Source of the DNA: CAISGS01 sp044376615
GTDB taxonomy: Bacteria; Pseudomonadota; Alphaproteobacteria; Caulobacterales; Caulobacteraceae
Assembly (NCBI GenBank): GCA_044376615.1
Contig: JBILKO010000001.1
Coordinates: 8,035 to 72,034 of the forward strand
Direction: 5' to 3'
Length of the DNA: 64,000 bases
Shown: positions 61,802 to 64,000 of the stretch, in pieces
How the letters are laid out: the number at the start of each line of letters is the position of its first letter
Position numbering within the stretch: position 1 is the stretch's first letter
Notes under the pieces: model-generated
Database searches by the model: none
Seen by the model: only the letters and a program-made list of their open reading frames with translations
Told to the model about the DNA's origin: nothing
Made by a program: the position numbers and the translations under genes

Positions 61802-63103
61802 CTAGGGCTGGGTCTGGTGGACAATGCGGCCATCAACCAGGGTCATCAGGACCTGGCCCTGCAGGCGTCGACCATCATAGGGAGAATTCTTCGATTTTGA
61901 GATCAATTTATCGGCATCAATAATGATCGGTGCACCAAGATCGCAAAGCACCAGGTCTGCTGGTGCCCCCGCGGTCAGGCGGCCTGCCGTTAGACCTAAT
62001 AGCTGCGCAGGGGCCAGGGTAACGGTTCGCATCAGGTCGAGCAGCGGCAAACGGCCATCGTGATAAAGGCTAAGCAAGGCGGGCAGCAGGGTCTCAAGAC
62101 CGACCGCGCCGGGGGCAGCCTCATCAAACGGCAGGCGCTTGTCTTCGGCCGGGGCCGGGGCATGGGCCGAGACGACAATATCGATCAGGCCGCTGGCCAA
62201 GGCTTCAATCACCGCCTGGCGATCATCCTCGCTGCGCAGGGGCGGGGTCAGCTTATAAAAGGTGCGATAATCGCCAATATCGAGCGTATTGAAGGACAGG
62301 TGATTGATCGAGACACTGGCATGGACATCCAGACCCTTGGCCTTGGCGCGGGCCAGGGCATCGAGGGCATCGGCGCAAGTGATCTGATCCACCAGCAAGC
62401 GCCCGCCGGTCAATTCAACAAGCGCCAGGTCCCGCTCCAACATGATCCGCTCAGCGGCAGTGGGTACGCCCGGCAAGCCCATGCGCCCGGCAAATTCGCC
62501 CGATGTGGCGGCGGCACCGGCGCTTAGCCACGGGTCGGCCGGTCGGTGCGAAATCAAGGTGCCAAAGCCCTTGGCATAGGTCAAGATTCGCTGCAGCACC
62601 TTGGAATTGACGATGGACTGGTCGGCATCGGTAAAATAGACCGCCCCGGCATCACGCATCAGACCGATCTCGGCCATGCGTTCGCCGCCAAGGCCCTTGG
62701 TCGCGGCACCCGCCGGGTAGACATGCACCAACTCAATATCGCGGGCTCGGCGCAGGATGAAATCGACCATGGCTGGGTCATCGACGGCGGGGTCTGTATC
62801 GGGCTGAACCACGATTGAGGTCACGCCGCCCGCGGCCGCCGCCATGGCCGCTGATTTTAGGGTTTCCTTGGTCTCCGCCCCCGGCTCGCCGGTCTTGACC
62901 CTAAGATCGATCAGGCCTGGGGCCAGCATGGCGCCATTGCAGTCGATTATGCGCAGGTCCGATGAACTCGCCTCAAATTGCGGCCGTTTGATCACATCGG
63001 CAATCACACCCTTGGAGACAACCAGGCTGCCTGGACCATCATAGCCGCTTTCTGGATCGACCAGCCGGGCATTGATAAAGGCAAGGGGCTGAGCAGCGGC
63101 CAT
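61802..63103 (-). CDS. dihydroorotase-like protein lacking metal ligands (PyrC'/PyrX type)
   Basis: A 433-aa amidohydrolase-fold protein overlapping the pyrB stop by 1 base. The usual metal motif D-x-H-x-H is D66-L-R68-V-K70, so both histidines are gone. Near 185 the metal-ligand region reads SHRPAD in place of HCED, and near 315 the catalytic D-H-A-P is A-H-A-P. HLSF near 275 is kept. These losses predict a non-catalytic dihydroorotase that may assemble with aspartate carbamoyltransferase, as known for PyrC' in Pseudomonas. A true dihydroorotase should be elsewhere in the genome. Confidence 0.85.
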   Translation of the reverse strand: MAAAQPLAFINARLVDPESGYDGPGSLVVSKGVIADVIKRPQFEASSSDLRIIDCNGAMLAPGLIDLRVKTGEPGAETKETLKSAAMAAAAGGVTSIVVQPDTDPAVDDPAMVDFILRRARDIELVHVYPAGAATKGLGGERMAEIGLMRDAGAVYFTDADQSIVNSKVLQRILTYAKGFGTLISHRPADPWLSAGAAATSGEFAGRMGLPGVPTAAERIMLERDLALVELTGGRLLVDQITCADALDALARAKAKGLDVHASVSINHLSFNTLDIGDYRTFYKLTPPLRSEDDRQAVIEALASGLIDIVVSAHAPAPAEDKRLPFDEAAPGAVGLETLLPALLSLYHDGRLPLLDLMRTVTLAPAQLLGLTAGRLTAGAPADLVLCDLGAPIIIDADKLISKSKNSPYDGRRLQGQVLMTLVDGRIVHQTQP

Positions 63104-64000
63104 CAGTGATTATCCAGTCGCGCGGCCAGGCTAGCCAAGACCGCCATGCGGGCGGCAACGCCCATCTCGACCTGGTCCTGGATCAGGCTGATAGCCGGAT
63201 CGTCAGCCACCTCAGAATCGATCTCAACGCCGCGATTCATCGGGCCAGGATGCATGACTCGGACATGCGCGGCCGCCCGGCTGAGCTTTTCCCGGTCCAG
63301 GCCATAAAAGCGGAAATATTCGCGCATGGACGGCACAAAGGCGCCGTTCATCCGCTCCAGCTGCAGGCGCAGCATCATGACCAGATCGCAGCTCTCAATG
63401 CCCATGCGCATGTCGTGAAAGACTTCTGCGCCCCAACCCTCGACGCCCGAGGGCATCAGGGTCGGCGGCCCGACCAGGCGCACCCGAGCGCCGAGGGTCT
63501 GGAGCATGGCGACATTGGACCGGGCTACCCGGCTATGGGCAACATCGCCGCAAATCGCGACGGTCAGGCCCTCGACCTTGCCAAAGGCGCGGCGGATCGA
63601 CAGGGCATCGAGCAGGGCCTGGGTCGGGTGCTGGTGCTGGCCGTCCCCGGCATTGATGACGCTGCAACCAACCTTTTGCGCCAGCAGGGCCGCCGCGCCT
63701 GACGAGGCATGGCGAATGACCAGCAGGTCCGGCTGCATGGCATTGAGGGTCATGGCCGTATCGATCAGGGTCTCGCCCTTGCTCATGGACGAGGAGCGCG
63801 GGCTCATATTGACCACATCCGCGCCCAGCCGCTTGCCCGCAAGTTCGAACGAGCTTTGGGTGCGGGTTGAGTTTTCGAAGAACAGGTTCATGACCGTTCG
63901 ACCCTTGAGCAGGTCGAGCTTCTTATTCTTCTGCCGCGACAGGCCAACAAAACTGTCTGCAAGATTCAAAAGCTGTTCGGTTTGCGGGCGGTCGAGATCG
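63103..64000 (-). CDS. pyrB: aspartate carbamoyltransferase catalytic subunit (5' end off the window)
   Basis: The second step of pyrimidine synthesis. The carbamoyl-phosphate motif is ENSTRTQSSFE, followed by HQHPTQALLDALSIRR, AICGDVAHSRVARSN and MHPGPMNRG. The frame runs without a stop to 64000, reading ...DLDRPQTEQLLNLADSF, so the N-terminus of about 20-30 residues lies beyond the edge. It heads the pyrB-pyrC'-plsY-dprA gene order. Confidence 0.96.
   Translation of the reverse strand, partial: DLDRPQTEQLLNLADSFVGLSRQKNKKLDLLKGRTVMNLFFENSTRTQSSFELAGKRLGADVVNMSPRSSSMSKGETLIDTAMTLNAMQPDLLVIRHASSGAAALLAQKVGCSVINAGDGQHQHPTQALLDALSIRRAFGKVEGLTVAICGDVAHSRVARSNVAMLQTLGARVRLVGPPTLMPSGVEGWGAEVFHDMRMGIESCDLVMMLRLQLERMNGAFVPSMREYFRFYGLDREKLSRAAAHVRVMHPGPMNRGVEIDSEVADDPAISLIQDQVEMGVAARMAVLASLAARLDNH

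Overview
The window is a gene-dense chromosomal segment from an alphaproteobacterium, most likely in or near the Caulobacterales. Support comes from the gene orders leuA-mreBCD-mrdA-rodA, dnaG-rpoD and pyrB-pyrC'-plsY-dprA-topA, from DnaG and UvrA proteins with alphaproteobacterial-style degenerate zinc fingers, from a large two-TM coiled-coil protein resembling the pole-organising TipN, and from a CtrA-type box (TTAA-N7-TTAAC). I saw no rRNA, tRNA, CRISPR array, prophage or intact insertion sequence. Base composition looks uniformly GC-rich except for a few AT-rich intergenic gaps, and codon use is visibly different in a few genes (parA-like, methyltransferase at 47.5 kb, membrane protein at 50.3 kb).

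Layout. 0-5 kb: tRNA N6-adenine methyltransferase, long-chain polyprenyl diphosphate synthase, WecA/MraY-type glycosyl-phosphate transferase, aspartate aminotransferase, VTT-domain membrane protein. 5.1-7 kb: leuA preceded by a leucine-rich leader peptide and mutually exclusive hairpins (a probable attenuator). 7-14 kb: DMT transporter and the cell-elongation operon mreB-mreC-mreD-mrdA-rodA. 14-21 kb: hydrolases, DUF423, a three-gene set (conserved hypothetical, APH-type phosphotransferase, DUF6285-like), MFS transporter, dipeptide epimerase. 21-24 kb: TipN-like coiled-coil protein and an orphan ParA-type ATPase. 24-33 kb: modC-modB without modA, a lipoprotein quinohemoprotein (PQQ + haem c) dehydrogenase, a divergent TonB-dependent receptor, a zinc deacylase/peptidase, thiolase. 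33-38 kb: MAPEG, GNAT, DUF817, S9 peptidase, carA. 38-44 kb: HAD phosphatase, outer-membrane barrel, dnaG, rpoD. 44-52 kb: 2OG-type oxygenase, GMC oxidoreductase, PuuD-like membrane protein, methyltransferase, squalene/phytoene-synthase-like protein, trmFO, two related membrane proteins, GST. 52-64 kb: uvrA, rnhB-tag-topA, a 61-aa protein, dprA, plsY, a degenerate dihydroorotase and pyrB, which runs off the right edge.

How the genes fit together: most of the window is housekeeping (envelope elongation, leucine and pyrimidine synthesis, replication initiation, transcription, DNA repair, tRNA modification). The accessory interest lies in the PQQ dehydrogenase/TonB receptor pair, the ParA/TipN-like pair, the three-gene phosphotransferase cluster and the attenuator. 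A genome-wide style is visible: nine of ten convergent gene pairs overlap or lie within 4 bp, five of them through an exact 4-base stop-stop overlap (CTAG, TTAG or TTAA), leaving no space for ordinary terminators.
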